20,631 nt of DNA from JABJPM01 sp964596705 (GTDB taxonomy: Archaea; Nanobdellota; Nanobdellia; SCGC-AAA011-G17; PNOQ01). The position numbers and the translations under genes were made by a program. This document shows, piece by piece, positions 7,798 through 14,151 of this stretch. Numbering within the stretch: the stretch's first letter is position 1; the number at the start of each line of letters is the position of its first letter. Below the pieces are notes generated by a model. The model saw only the letters and a program-made list of their open reading frames with translations, was not told where the DNA came from and ran no database searches. The DNA is taken from positions 1 through 20,631 of the forward strand of contig CAZQVG010000007.1 in assembly GCA_964596705.1 (NCBI GenBank). The letters run 5' to 3'.

Positions 7798-8789
7798 TAT
7801 CCTCTAACCAATTTATTAATCAATTCAACATACCCTTCTACAGATAAATTATTCATTCCTTTGAACACCGCAGTATGTAGGCCAATTGAAGACAAAGTTA
7901 ATTCACCAACAATAGGATTTTCTGGAGTTCCTATTAAATCCGCTCTCGCAATAAGAGATTCTGGTGCAACAAACTCCCTTATTTCTTTAGCCAATTTCTC
8001 TTCTGCAACACTACACTCGACTAATGATCTTTTTACACCTTGAATATTCCCTGTAATATTCGTTTTAAATCCCTCAGCCTTCTTCAAAACTACATATTTA
8101 ACTTCACCATCAAATAAAAATACAGACCTTTCTCCAGTCTCGCAAATATTATCAATATACTCCTGAACTAAAATTTGGCCATCATCTCTCAAAATTTTCT
8201 CAACATTTGAAAAATCCCCTCCTGGAAATTTCTCAACACAATATCCACCAAATCCACTAATTGGTTTTGTTACGTATGCCCCAAATTTATCCAATAAATA
8301 ATTAGTAATATCATTGAATTCATTAAAAGATCTTGCTAAATAAGTCTCTGGCACTGAGAATCCAGCATTAAATAAATCCAACAGATAATGTTTCTTCTGT
8401 TCCCTAGCCCTCAAAACAGTTTCTGAAGGATTAATAGTAGGTAACCCAGATTCACCAATTTTACGAACAATGTGTGTAATCTCTTTATCGTTCTCTCTCA
8501 CATCTCCAACATTCCCAAACCCCATAAAACATAAAACATCTATATGGTCTTCAAGACTTCCACCGCTAATCTTCTCAGGACATTTAAGATTATACATTAC
8601 TCTAACATTTAGATCCTCATCTAAATCATTCCACCTCAAGTTGTAAGGTATCCCGCCATGGTCTAAAATACCATTAATAATCGAAGCATATGTAATTCCA
8701 GTAGGCCATCCAAAATCTATCCTCTCATCATGAGGAGCACTTGCATTATTGTCTGAGTACATAAATCCAACTCTAACGCCTTCTATCAT
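7797..8789 (-). CDS. ATP-grasp amide ligase (second ligase of the operon)
   Basis: A 330-residue ATP-grasp carboxylate-amine ligase. The frame is open to 8813, but GGAGGAG at 8797-8803 is a clear Shine-Dalgarno sequence 7 bases before the ATG at 8789, so I start there, overlapping the upstream gene by 17 bases. The layout is a preATP-grasp region (1-130), then Lys175 in VTKPISGFGG with its Gly-rich loop (172-182), LVQEY at 207-211, Arg221, and the metal-site region ARADLIG (281-287) with GELTLSS (295-301). The ADLIG...E order resembles glutathione synthetase/RimK-type ligases. The substrate is not identifiable. It is clearly distinct from the first ligase, so the operon probably performs two successive couplings. 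Confidence 0.85.
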   Translation of the reverse strand: MIEGVRVGFMYSDNNASAPHDERIDFGWPTGITYASIINGILDHGGIPYNLRWNDLDEDLNVRVMYNLKCPEKISGGSLEDHIDVLCFMGFGNVGDVRENDKEITHIVRKIGESGLPTINPSETVLRAREQKKHYLLDLFNAGFSVPETYLARSFNEFNDITNYLLDKFGAYVTKPISGFGGYCVEKFPGGDFSNVEKILRDDGQILVQEYIDNICETGERSVFLFDGEVKYVVLKKAEGFKTNITGNIQGVKRSLVECSVAEEKLAKEIREFVAPESLIARADLIGTPENPIVGELTLSSIGLHTAVFKGMNNLSVEGYVELINKLVRG

Positions 8790-9825
8790 TAGACAACTCC
8801 TCCGAAAATGCAATTATCTTATCACTTATCTCATCAAGCTTAACCCTATCTTTTATTCCCTTACTCCATTGTGGACACCGCACATTTAACTCCAGCATTT
8901 TTGTGTTCTTCAAAGAAGCATTACTCTCTGGACCCATTATGTCCAAAGCCACCAAATACAATCCTTCGTTCTTTAAAACAGGAGCAATCCTATCTACAAT
9001 CTCTAAATCTACTCCACGTGGCTCGTAATCAAAATAAGTAGACCCAGCAGAAGAATTCCCTCTCATATCATCCTCAGCATGAGATTTCCCATATGCTGCT
9101 ATAATTTCAGAACCATCCAACAAAACCAACCTTCTTTCCAATCCTTCTAATCTCTCTTGTAATATAAATGGTCTAGGCTCATTAGTAGATGAATATAAAT
9201 CTCTCAATAATAACTGGATCAAAGCATTAAGATTCTTTTTAAGGTCTGCTCGATTAATCCCAATAACCCCAGTACCCCCAAAACCATGAACTGGCTTAGC
9301 TATCCATTCGCCCTTTTTCAATATCTCTCTAATTCTCACCTCATCTTTAGTGATATGCGTCACAGGCAATACATCTCGTAATACAAGTGAATCATAGATC
9401 TTAGAGCCTGCTTTATCAATAGAATCTGGATCATTAATGAAAGCTATTTCTGGATGTAATGCCTTGACACACTGCAAATACTTAATGACATTATCATCCC
9501 CCAAAAATTCATCTCTACTCCTAGGGACAATTCTAGAAAATATTATGTCAAATTCCCCTACAGGAATCCTTCTATCGAGCATAAATTCAGGTTTCTGAAC
9601 AAAACTAAGATATGTTTCTAAGCTATTTATTCTAGCTGCATTTGGTTGTCTAGCAATAACATAAAGCTCTCTATCTTTAACAAAGAAATCTTGCGGGTAC
9701 ACTATGTGAACATCATGGCCCCTATGATAGGCAGTAAATATATTATTCAGTTCAACAGAGTCTGTGTCCCTCAAATCCCTATCCTTTACGATATACAACG
9801 TCTTAAATCTTTTACCTTTTTCCAA
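8773..9825 (-). CDS. Glutathione synthetase-like ATP-grasp ligase (first ligase of the operon)
   Basis: A 350-residue ATP-grasp protein whose order of motifs is that of prokaryotic glutathione synthetase (GshB): NDPDSIDKAGSK at 131-142, AKPVHGFGGTGV at 176-187 with the ATP-binding Lys177, LQERLEG at 222-228, Arg231-232, the flexible Gly/Ser segment MRGNSSAGS at 254-262, ALDIMG at 293-298 and LELNVRCP at 311-318. It starts at a TTG preceded by the strong Shine-Dalgarno GGGGGGAT (9830-9837). No in-frame ATG or GTG lies just upstream. No gamma-glutamylcysteine synthetase is present in the window, so true glutathione synthesis is unproven. It is the first gene of a three-gene operon with another ATP-grasp ligase and an FGase-like hydrolase. 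Confidence 0.87.
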   Translation of the reverse strand: MEKGKRFKTLYIVKDRDLRDTDSVELNNIFTAYHRGHDVHIVYPQDFFVKDRELYVIARQPNAARINSLETYLSFVQKPEFMLDRRIPVGEFDIIFSRIVPRSRDEFLGDDNVIKYLQCVKALHPEIAFINDPDSIDKAGSKIYDSLVLRDVLPVTHITKDEVRIREILKKGEWIAKPVHGFGGTGVIGINRADLKKNLNALIQLLLRDLYSSTNEPRPFILQERLEGLERRLVLLDGSEIIAAYGKSHAEDDMRGNSSAGSTYFDYEPRGVDLEIVDRIAPVLKNEGLYLVALDIMGPESNASLKNTKMLELNVRCPQWSKGIKDRVKLDEISDKIIAFSEELSNDRRR

Positions 9826-9856
9826 GAATATCCCCCCAACATTGGGAACTGCAACA

Positions 9857-9866
9857 GGTATAAAAA
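9857..9866 (-). promoter_or_regulatory. TATA box of the ATP-grasp/FGase operon
   Basis: TTTTTATACC on the minus strand. A start about 26 bases downstream would fall near 9834, so the Shine-Dalgarno at 9830-9837 would lie at the very 5' end of the transcript. It is divergent from the tRNA-Gln promoter. Confidence 0.5.
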
Positions 9867-9897
9867 CATTTCCAAAACTTTAAACAAAAACACAAAC

Positions 9898-9905
9898 TTT
9901 AAAAG
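9898..9905 (+). promoter_or_regulatory. TATA box of tRNA-Gln
   Basis: TTTAAAAG centred about 28 bases before the first base of the tRNA. Confidence 0.55.
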
Positions 9906-9929
9906 CAACTTATTTTCATTCTAAACTGC

Positions 9930-10001
9930 AGCCCCGTGGTGTAGAGGCCCAGCATACGAGGTTTTGGTCCTCGTGACCCAGGTTCGAATCCTGGCGGGGC
10001 T
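9930..10001 (+). tRNA. tRNA-Gln (anticodon TTG)
   Basis: A 72-base cloverleaf. The acceptor stem is AGCCCCG paired with CGGGGCT. The anticodon stem is CGAGG/CCTCG around the loop TTTTGGT, which gives anticodon TTG. The T arm is CCAGG, TTCGAAT, CCTGG. The A-U first acceptor pair suits archaeal tRNA-Gln. No CCA is encoded and there is no intron. Confidence 0.96.
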
Positions 10002-10047
10002 ATAAAACCTAAATTCTTATAAATTTCAACAAACTACCAATAATAAC

Positions 10048-10650
10048 GTGAAAATACACAATTACCTGGATTATGTCAGGGAAACTACTTCTCAACATGG
10101 CATAGAATTTATTCTCGAACCAACCGATAAAATTACCTTAGACAAAGAACAAAAAACAGGTTATTTTGACGCAAAAGAAAAAACCTTAACAATTGCTAGA
10201 AAAAACACCAGATGGCTAGAAGCCTTAATTCATTTACACTCCCATTTTGAACAATGGGCAGAAATGTCCCAAAAAGAAAGAGAAGAGTGGGAAAACAAAC
10301 TAACCTATCAAAGCCTAATTTCAGAGTGGTTAGCTAGAAAAGACATATCCCCCCAAAGAATTGCCTACGCAATAAAGTACTTAAGATCTTTAGAATTAGA
10401 CTGTGAGAAAAGAGCTATTGGAAAGATAACAACCTTTGATCTGCCTTTACGCCCCGAACTTTACGCTCAACAAGCAAACGCCCATATTTACTCTTATGAC
10501 TACACTTTACTGACAAGAAGACCCACATTCCAAGCTTATGAAGACCAAGAACTAACACAACATTTGCCAAAAAGAATAATAAACTATAGAAGGATCCCAA
10601 AAAAATATATCAGATTATTCGATAAACATTTTGAAAGGCAACATAACTAA
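10048..10650 (+). CDS. Degenerate zinc-metallopeptidase-like protein
   Basis: A 200-residue soluble protein starting at GTG. TTATAAAT at 10017-10024 gives leaderless spacing, and no Shine-Dalgarno is visible. The segment LIHLHSHFEQW at 60-70 looks like the L-x-HE-x-x-HFxQW helix of small phage- and accessory-type metallopeptidases, but the catalytic Glu is replaced by Leu (HLHSH). A second motif, ELDCEKRAI at 116-124, is in the position where such proteins supply a third ligand. It therefore either retains metal binding without hydrolysis or is a relic fold. The C-terminal 70 residues are rich in Tyr and Arg (RRIPKKYIRLFDKHF). The substrate and partner are unknown. Confidence 0.6.
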   Translation: MKIHNYLDYVRETTSQHGIEFILEPTDKITLDKEQKTGYFDAKEKTLTIARKNTRWLEALIHLHSHFEQWAEMSQKEREEWENKLTYQSLISEWLARKDISPQRIAYAIKYLRSLELDCEKRAIGKITTFDLPLRPELYAQQANAHIYSYDYTLLTRRPTFQAYEDQELTQHLPKRIINYRRIPKKYIRLFDKHFERQHN

Positions 10651-10652
10651 AA

Positions 10653-10661
10653 TTTTATAAA
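10653..10661 (+). promoter_or_regulatory. TATA box of the SPFH-like gene
   Basis: TTTTATAAA about 26 bases before the ATG at 10683 and two bases after the upstream stop codon. Confidence 0.6.
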
Positions 10662-10682
10662 CCTCTTGCAGCATATTATATT

Positions 10683-11198
10683 ATGCCATTCGAACCATCT
10701 GAAATTTTAATAACAATCGCAAAAAATATTGCCAATCTTTTCCCTGCTAGAATAATTCAAAGAAATGAGCAAGGAGTAAGATGGACACTTGGAAATCCAA
10801 GTGAAAACCTATATTCTGGAAAGATTCACTTTTTCTGGCCAATAATTGGTCATATCGACAAAGTAGACATAACAGACGGAACAATAGACATAGATACATT
10901 AACAATAGACTTAGAAGATGAAACAATATCTTTAGATGGAGCCATAAGATATGCTGTAGTAGATGCAAGAAAATACCTATTAAATCTTGAAGAAGATGAT
11001 GCCGCACCAACCCTTTCTTTAATTGCAAGAGGATGTGTTTCAGATATAGTCCGTCAATATGGATCATTAGAAGAAAAAGTATACCAAGAAATAGTAGATA
11101 AGTTTAATTCTGAAACTCACCAATATGGGGTCCTAGGAAAACAATTTATCCCAGGAAATTATACAAGATCCCCAATAAATATAAGGATACTAGAATAA
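10683..11198 (+). CDS. Small SPFH/Band 7-like protein
   Basis: A 171-residue protein that reads like the core of an SPFH (stomatin/prohibitin, Band 7) domain. It has GVRWTLG at 31-37, HFFWPIIGHIDKVDI at 49-63 (the usual G-x-x-F-xx-P-xx-xx-xx-V-D pattern), then IDTLTIDLEDETISLDGAIRY at 70-90 with the typical T-x-D followed by V-x-A-x-x-Y-x-V, and VVDARKYLL at 92-100. SPFH proteins usually form membrane-associated rings with a transmembrane anchor and a coiled coil. Here the N-terminus (EILITIAKNIANLF) is only moderately hydrophobic and there is no coiled-coil tail. It could be a minimal soluble or peripheral form. It ends one base from the convergent gene at 11200. Confidence 0.7.
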   Translation: MPFEPSEILITIAKNIANLFPARIIQRNEQGVRWTLGNPSENLYSGKIHFFWPIIGHIDKVDITDGTIDIDTLTIDLEDETISLDGAIRYAVVDARKYLLNLEEDDAAPTLSLIARGCVSDIVRQYGSLEEKVYQEIVDKFNSETHQYGVLGKQFIPGNYTRSPINIRILE

Positions 11199-11199
11199 A

Positions 11200-11406
11200 T
11201 TATCTCTCAATAATCTTATATTTCCTATCAAACCTTCTTTGTTTTATCAAGGAAATAACCCCTTCAAAAACAAAAGCCAGTCCTGTTAAAAACCAAAACC
11301 AATCAGAACTAAGACTATACAATCCAATTAATTTTCCCAAACTCCCCAATGCCATTAAAACTCCAACCAATATAAACCCTTCATACCTAAAAACCTTCGC
11401 CTTCAT
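11200..11406 (-). CDS. Two-helix small membrane protein
   Basis: About 68 residues with two hydrophobic segments (FILVGVLMALGSLGKLIGLY and FWFLTGLAFVFEGVISLI) and a basic tail (KQRRFDRKYK). The frame is open to 11475, but the ATG at 11406 fits a leaderless start downstream of the TATA-like TTTAAAAGG at about 11427-11436. The longer version would overlap that promoter. Function unknown. Its promoter is back to back with that of the 11487 gene. Confidence 0.6.
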   Translation of the reverse strand: MKAKVFRYEGFILVGVLMALGSLGKLIGLYSLSSDWFWFLTGLAFVFEGVISLIKQRRFDRKYKIIER

Positions 11407-11486
11407 AACCAAAAAAATAACACATTTCCTTTTAAATATTATTGTTCCATAATCTTTAAATATCTCAATAAACAAGTAATTATACC

Positions 11487-11744
11487 ATGATTGAAGAAAA
11501 AAAAGTTGGTAAAGTTTTTGCCTATTTTTCTAAAATAGGTGTAGCCGCAATACAAGTAACCGATGACTCTATCTCTGTAGGAGATACACTACATTTCAAA
11601 GGCGCAACAACAGATTTCACACAAGAAATCGAATCTATGCAGATAGATAAAAAAGAAGTTGACCACGTAGAGGCCGGAAAATCAGTAGGAATCAAGGTAA
11701 AAGAAAAAGTAAGGCCAAATGATGAGGTATACAAAGCTTTATAA
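11487..11744 (+). CDS. EF-Tu domain 2-like small beta-barrel protein
   Basis: An 85-residue protein resembling a stand-alone translation factor beta-barrel (domain 2): KVGKVFAYFSKIGVAAI at 6-22, GDTLHFKG at 32-39, then DFTQEIESMQIDKKEVDHVEAG (about 43-64), GIKVKEKVRPNDEV at 68-81. The successive elements (entry strand, I-x-V-GD-x-L-x-x-x-G, the IxSMQ segment, and the final V-x-x-ND-x-V) follow the EF-Tu/IF2 barrel order. Small archaeal proteins of this type are annotated as elongation factor-like; the function is unproven. TTTAAATAT at 11456-11464 is its TATA box, and it lies immediately before the S15 transcription unit. Confidence 0.75.
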   Translation: MIEEKKVGKVFAYFSKIGVAAIQVTDDSISVGDTLHFKGATTDFTQEIESMQIDKKEVDHVEAGKSVGIKVKEKVRPNDEVYKAL

Positions 11745-11747
11745 ATA
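11738..11747 (+). promoter_or_regulatory. TATA box of the rps15-eS1 operon
   Basis: TTTATAAATA overlaps the stop codon of the upstream gene. The predicted start is near 11768-11771, just where the first leader hairpin begins, so unlike most genes here the S15 mRNA should carry a leader of about 65 bases. Confidence 0.6.
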
Positions 11748-11770
11748 AGTAGTTTTCACAAAAAACAATA

Positions 11771-11835
11771 GGGTAAGCCGGTTAATGCTTGCTTATGCCT
11801 GGAAATGGATTATTTCTAGGCAAATTTCGCTAAAA
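11771..11835 (+). promoter_or_regulatory. Structured 5' leader of rps15 (two hairpins)
   Basis: Hairpin 1 pairs 11771-11778 with 11787-11794 (GGGTAAGC with GCTTGCTT, several G-U pairs) or alternatively GTAAGC with GCTTAT at 11791-11796. Hairpin 2 is a 10-bp stem, GCCTGGAAAT (11797-11806) with ATTTCTAGGC (11812-11821), closed by a 5-base loop. Inside hairpin 2 a G-U pair (11801/11817) is stacked on a G-C pair (11802/11816), the same local motif that bacterial S15 recognises in 16S helix 22. I infer autoregulatory S15 binding. It could also be merely a stabilising leader. Confidence 0.5.
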
Positions 11836-12291
11836 ATGGCACGTATGTATTCAAGAAAGAAAGGAAAAAGTGGAAGTACTAGGCCAGAAGAAAGAAAAAA
11901 ACAGCCTTGGGTAAAATACAGTGCAAAAGAAGTAGAAGCACTTGTAGTAAAACTAGCTAAAGCTGAGAAAAAGCCTAGTGAAATTGGATTAATACTTAGA
12001 GATGCTTATGGAATCCCAGATGTAAAAACAATCACAAACAAAAAGATCTCACAAATACTAAAAGAAAATAAATTAGAACCTGAATTACCCGAAGATCTTC
12101 TAAGCTTAATTAGAAAACATATTAAAATAGTTGCTCACAGAGAAAATAATAAACAAGACATGACCGCTAAAAGAGGTCTACAACTAACAGACAGCAAAAT
12201 AAACAGACTAATCAAATATTACAAAAAAACAAACAGACTTCCAAAGGACTGGAAGTTCGACAGATCTAAGGCTAAACTATTAATTGATTAA
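11836..12291 (+). CDS. rps15: 30S ribosomal protein S15 (uS15)
   Basis: A primary 16S rRNA-binding protein of the small subunit platform. I start at the ATG at 11836 (151 residues) because archaeal S15 begins MARMYSRKKGKSGSTRP, exactly as here. The frame is open 51 bases further upstream, but those residues lie in the structured leader. The C-terminal S15 core is intact: HRENNKQDMTAKRGL at about 99-113, KINRLIKYYKKTNRLPKDW at about 120-138. The archaeal N-terminal extension (residues 1-60) is present. The eS1 gene follows after 2 bases, so the two form an operon. Confidence 0.97.
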   Translation: MARMYSRKKGKSGSTRPEERKKQPWVKYSAKEVEALVVKLAKAEKKPSEIGLILRDAYGIPDVKTITNKKISQILKENKLEPELPEDLLSLIRKHIKIVAHRENNKQDMTAKRGLQLTDSKINRLIKYYKKTNRLPKDWKFDRSKAKLLID

Positions 12292-12293
12292 AA

Positions 12294-12866
12294 ATGGCAC
12301 AAAAAAGAAGATCAAGCAAAAGATTGGATAAGAAAAAGAAGAGAAAGTGGTATTCAATTTACGCTCCTAAAGAATTCGGTAACGCAGAATTAGGAGAAAG
12401 CTTTGTATCCTCTCCTGAAAACTTAATCGGGAAAAACGTAAAAGTTAACCTTTCTAGACTAACAAAGGTAAAAAACTCAAACATAAGAGTTAAATTTACT
12501 GTTAAAGAGGTTAAAGAAGAAAAAGCTTTAACAGAACCAACAAGTTATGAAATACTTCCAAACTTCTTAAATAGAATAGTCAGAAAAAACAAAACTAAAA
12601 TAGTAACATCTCAAAAACTAAAAACAAAAGACAACACACCAATAACAATAAAAACAGTTATTATCACAAGATCCAAAATAAAAGGTGGAACTTCTACAGA
12701 ACTAAGAAACCAAGTAGTAGCACAAATTGAAGAAACAATAAAGAAAAATAACTTCGACAAAATATTAGACTCAATAATTAAATACGAGTTCCAGAAAAAC
12801 TTAAAAGAGGCTATAAGAAAAATAGCTCCAATACAAACAATAGAAGTCAAATATTTTAGCAAGTAG
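12294..12866 (+). CDS. rps3ae: 30S ribosomal protein eS1 (S3Ae)
   Basis: The archaeal/eukaryotic small subunit protein eS1, 190 residues. It begins with a basic tail (residues 1-17), then KRKWYSIYAPKEFG at 16-29, which is the family signature, followed by GESFVSSPENLIGKNV at 34-49 and the typical KIVTSQKLKTKD segment at about 102-113, where archaeal and eukaryotic members have a comparable K/R-T-S-DG loop. The C-terminus is slightly shorter than in many archaea. It lies directly behind rps15 with a 2-base gap, a variant of the usual archaeal rps15-rps3ae neighbourhood with the intervening genes absent. Confidence 0.95.
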   Translation: MAQKRRSSKRLDKKKKRKWYSIYAPKEFGNAELGESFVSSPENLIGKNVKVNLSRLTKVKNSNIRVKFTVKEVKEEKALTEPTSYEILPNFLNRIVRKNKTKIVTSQKLKTKDNTPITIKTVIITRSKIKGGTSTELRNQVVAQIEETIKKNNFDKILDSIIKYEFQKNLKEAIRKIAPIQTIEVKYFSK

Positions 12867-12869
12867 AAA

Positions 12870-12878
12870 ATTTTTTAA
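12870..12878 (+). promoter_or_regulatory. TATA box of tRNA-Thr
   Basis: An ATTTTTTAAAC run centred about 29 bases before the first base of the tRNA and just after the eS1 stop. The T run may also end the ribosomal operon. Confidence 0.5.
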
Positions 12879-12903
12879 ACAGATACTATTTCTATCACTT
12901 TAC

Positions 12904-12976
12904 GCCTCAGTAGCTCAGTTGGTAGAGCAATTGCCTTGTAAGCAATAGGTCGGGGGTTCGAGTCCCTCCTGAGGCT
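12904..12976 (+). tRNA. tRNA-Thr (anticodon TGT)
   Basis: A 73-base cloverleaf. The acceptor stem is GCCTCAG paired with CTGAGGC, with a T discriminator base. The D arm is GCTC...GAGC. The anticodon stem is ATTGC/GCAAT around CTTGTAA, which gives anticodon TGT. The T arm is GGGGG, TTCGAGT, CCCTC with one mismatch or slippage. It decodes ACN codons and is a t6A37 substrate of the KEOPS pathway represented here by Bud32. No encoded CCA, no intron. Confidence 0.96.
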
Positions 12977-13027
12977 TTCCTTCTTAAAACAGAAACATTT
13001 AAAATAAAAAACACTAAGTTCTAATAT

Positions 13028-13513
13028 ATGGCTCTGGCCTCAATTAAAATAAAAGACAAAGGAATTTTTAATCTCGGCGATTTATATAGCATGATGAAAC
13101 ACTGGCTAGACCTAAATGGATTTGGAGACGAAACAAAATCTTTTAGAGAAGAAAAATATGTAGAACGAATAAAAGGAGATTCCAAAAACATAGACATCAG
13201 ATGGAAGGCAGAAAAAATCATAAATGATTATTTTAGTTGTGTCATAAAAATAGAAATAATGGTTTTAGGTCTAAAAGAAGTTGAACTAGAAATTGAAGGC
13301 AGAAAAATATCAACAAATAAAGCAGAAATATCAATCTCAATAAAATCAGACTTAATCACAGATCGTCAAAAAAAATGGCATCCATTTCTAAAAAGAATTT
13401 ATGAAAACACAATAATAAAAGACAGAATTAGTAGCTACAAAGAATATTATTACAATAAAACCTATAGTTTTGCAGAAGCAATAAAAGAATTCTTAGAAAT
13501 TAATAGAGCATAA
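13028..13513 (+). CDS. Conserved DPANN-type protein, tandem paralogue 1
   Basis: A 161-residue soluble protein of unknown function. It has LYSMMKHWLDLNGFGD at about 18-33, EEKYVERIKGDSKNIDIRWKAEKIINDY at about 37-65 and SFAEAIKEFLEIN at the C-terminus. The same order (Y-x-x-x-K-x-W-x-D-x-N, E-E-K, I-x-I-K/R-x-x-A-K-x-I-x-DY, then a C-terminal helix) occurs in the next gene, so they are tandem paralogues. From memory, proteins of this shape are common in Pacearchaeota/Woesearchaeota genomes, with no known function. TTTAAAA at 12998-13004 gives a leaderless start. Confidence 0.75.
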   Translation: MALASIKIKDKGIFNLGDLYSMMKHWLDLNGFGDETKSFREEKYVERIKGDSKNIDIRWKAEKIINDYFSCVIKIEIMVLGLKEVELEIEGRKISTNKAEISISIKSDLITDRQKKWHPFLKRIYENTIIKDRISSYKEYYYNKTYSFAEAIKEFLEINRA

Positions 13514-13546
13514 GATTTATAAACATATTTCTCCAAAAATTAAAAT

Positions 13547-14038
13547 ATGGCGGAAACTGACACTGTAATCAAAGAACTTCTTATAAAACAAAAAGCTCAA
13601 TTTGATATTATAGAGTTATACCACACAATAAAGACCTGGTTTGATATTAACAGATACTCTTTACAAGAAACAGAGCATGAAGAAAAAATAGACAAAGGCA
13701 AAAAAAGCATTTCTATTAAATTCCAAGCTAAAAAAACAATAGACGATTATACAAAATTTGAGATGACTTTAAATTTCTCCCTTTCAAATTATGAAATAAT
13801 AAAAGAAGAAAACAAAAAACTGCTAGATGGCAGTTTAAAAATAAAGATTTCCTCCCAATTAAAGGTAGATTATGAAGAAAAGTGGGAAAAAAAGCCTATT
13901 ATGAAATTTCTAAGGGGCGTTTCAGACAAATTTTTCAATAAAAATAGGAGGGATTTATACAAAAAAGAGCTAGAAGATGACTCATATGACCTCTATAACA
14001 AGGTAAAATCCTTCTTAAACCTGCATAAATTCAGATAA
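13547..14038 (+). CDS. Conserved DPANN-type protein, tandem paralogue 2
   Basis: A 163-residue paralogue of the previous gene. It has LYHTIKTWFDINRY at about 24-37, HEEKIDKGKKSISIKFQAKKTIDDYTKF at about 43-71, KLKVDYEEKWEKKPIMKFLRGVSDKF in the middle and KVKSFLNLHKFR at the end. The central W-x-x-x-P-x-x-K-F/R-x-x-R segment is also in paralogue 1 (KKWHPFLKRIYEN). It has its own TATA box (TTTATAAA at 13516-13523, immediately after the preceding stop), so the pair need not be co-transcribed. No catalytic motif is visible. Confidence 0.75.
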   Translation: MAETDTVIKELLIKQKAQFDIIELYHTIKTWFDINRYSLQETEHEEKIDKGKKSISIKFQAKKTIDDYTKFEMTLNFSLSNYEIIKEENKKLLDGSLKIKISSQLKVDYEEKWEKKPIMKFLRGVSDKFFNKNRRDLYKKELEDDSYDLYNKVKSFLNLHKFR

Positions 14039-14046
14039 TCAAAAGG

Positions 14047-14054
14047 TTTTTAAA
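14047..14054 (+). promoter_or_regulatory. TATA box of the RNA hairpin/dnaG leader
   Basis: TTTTTAAA lies inside the palindrome GGTTTTTAAACC and is centred 26 bases before 14077, the first base of the RNA hairpin below. No better promoter is visible nearer to dnaG. Confidence 0.6.
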
Positions 14055-14076
14055 CCATTAAATACTATTTTCTTAA

Positions 14077-14151
14077 GCCCGTTTGGCGAATTACCCAATG
14101 GAGCTCACGATAACTCTTATCAAGCTATGAGCTTGGGGGTTAGGAACGGGC
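14077..14151 (+). ncRNA. Candidate H/ACA-like guide RNA hairpin
   Basis: A 75-base hairpin. The lower stem is GCCCGTT (14077-14083) with AACGGGC (14145-14151). A pocket follows, with left strand 14084-14093 and right strand 14138-14144. The upper stem is CCCAA/TTGGG, continued by GCTCA/TGAGC and a small GATAA/TTATC cap. ACA follows one base after the stem (14153-14155), and the pocket top is about 15 bases from ACA, as archaeal H/ACA RNAs require. The TATA box predicts transcription from its first base. I cannot draw a textbook kink-turn or name the target. Alternatively it is a structured leader element of dnaG. Confidence 0.45.

Noticed and set aside
9646..9924. Plus-strand open frame across the ATP-grasp start and its promoter
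   Set aside because: It overlaps the strongly supported first ATP-grasp gene in antisense and runs through the divergent promoter region. No family motif or start signal.
11785..11835. N-terminal extension of S15 (17 extra codons)
   Set aside because: The archaeal S15 N-terminus MARMYSRKKG begins exactly at 11836, and the extra codons fall inside a strong RNA hairpin.
14077..14151. Possibility that this 75-base hairpin is a tRNA
   Set aside because: The 7-bp outer stem and the length are tRNA-like, but there is no T arm with TTC-x-A, no proper anticodon arm and no D-loop GG pattern.
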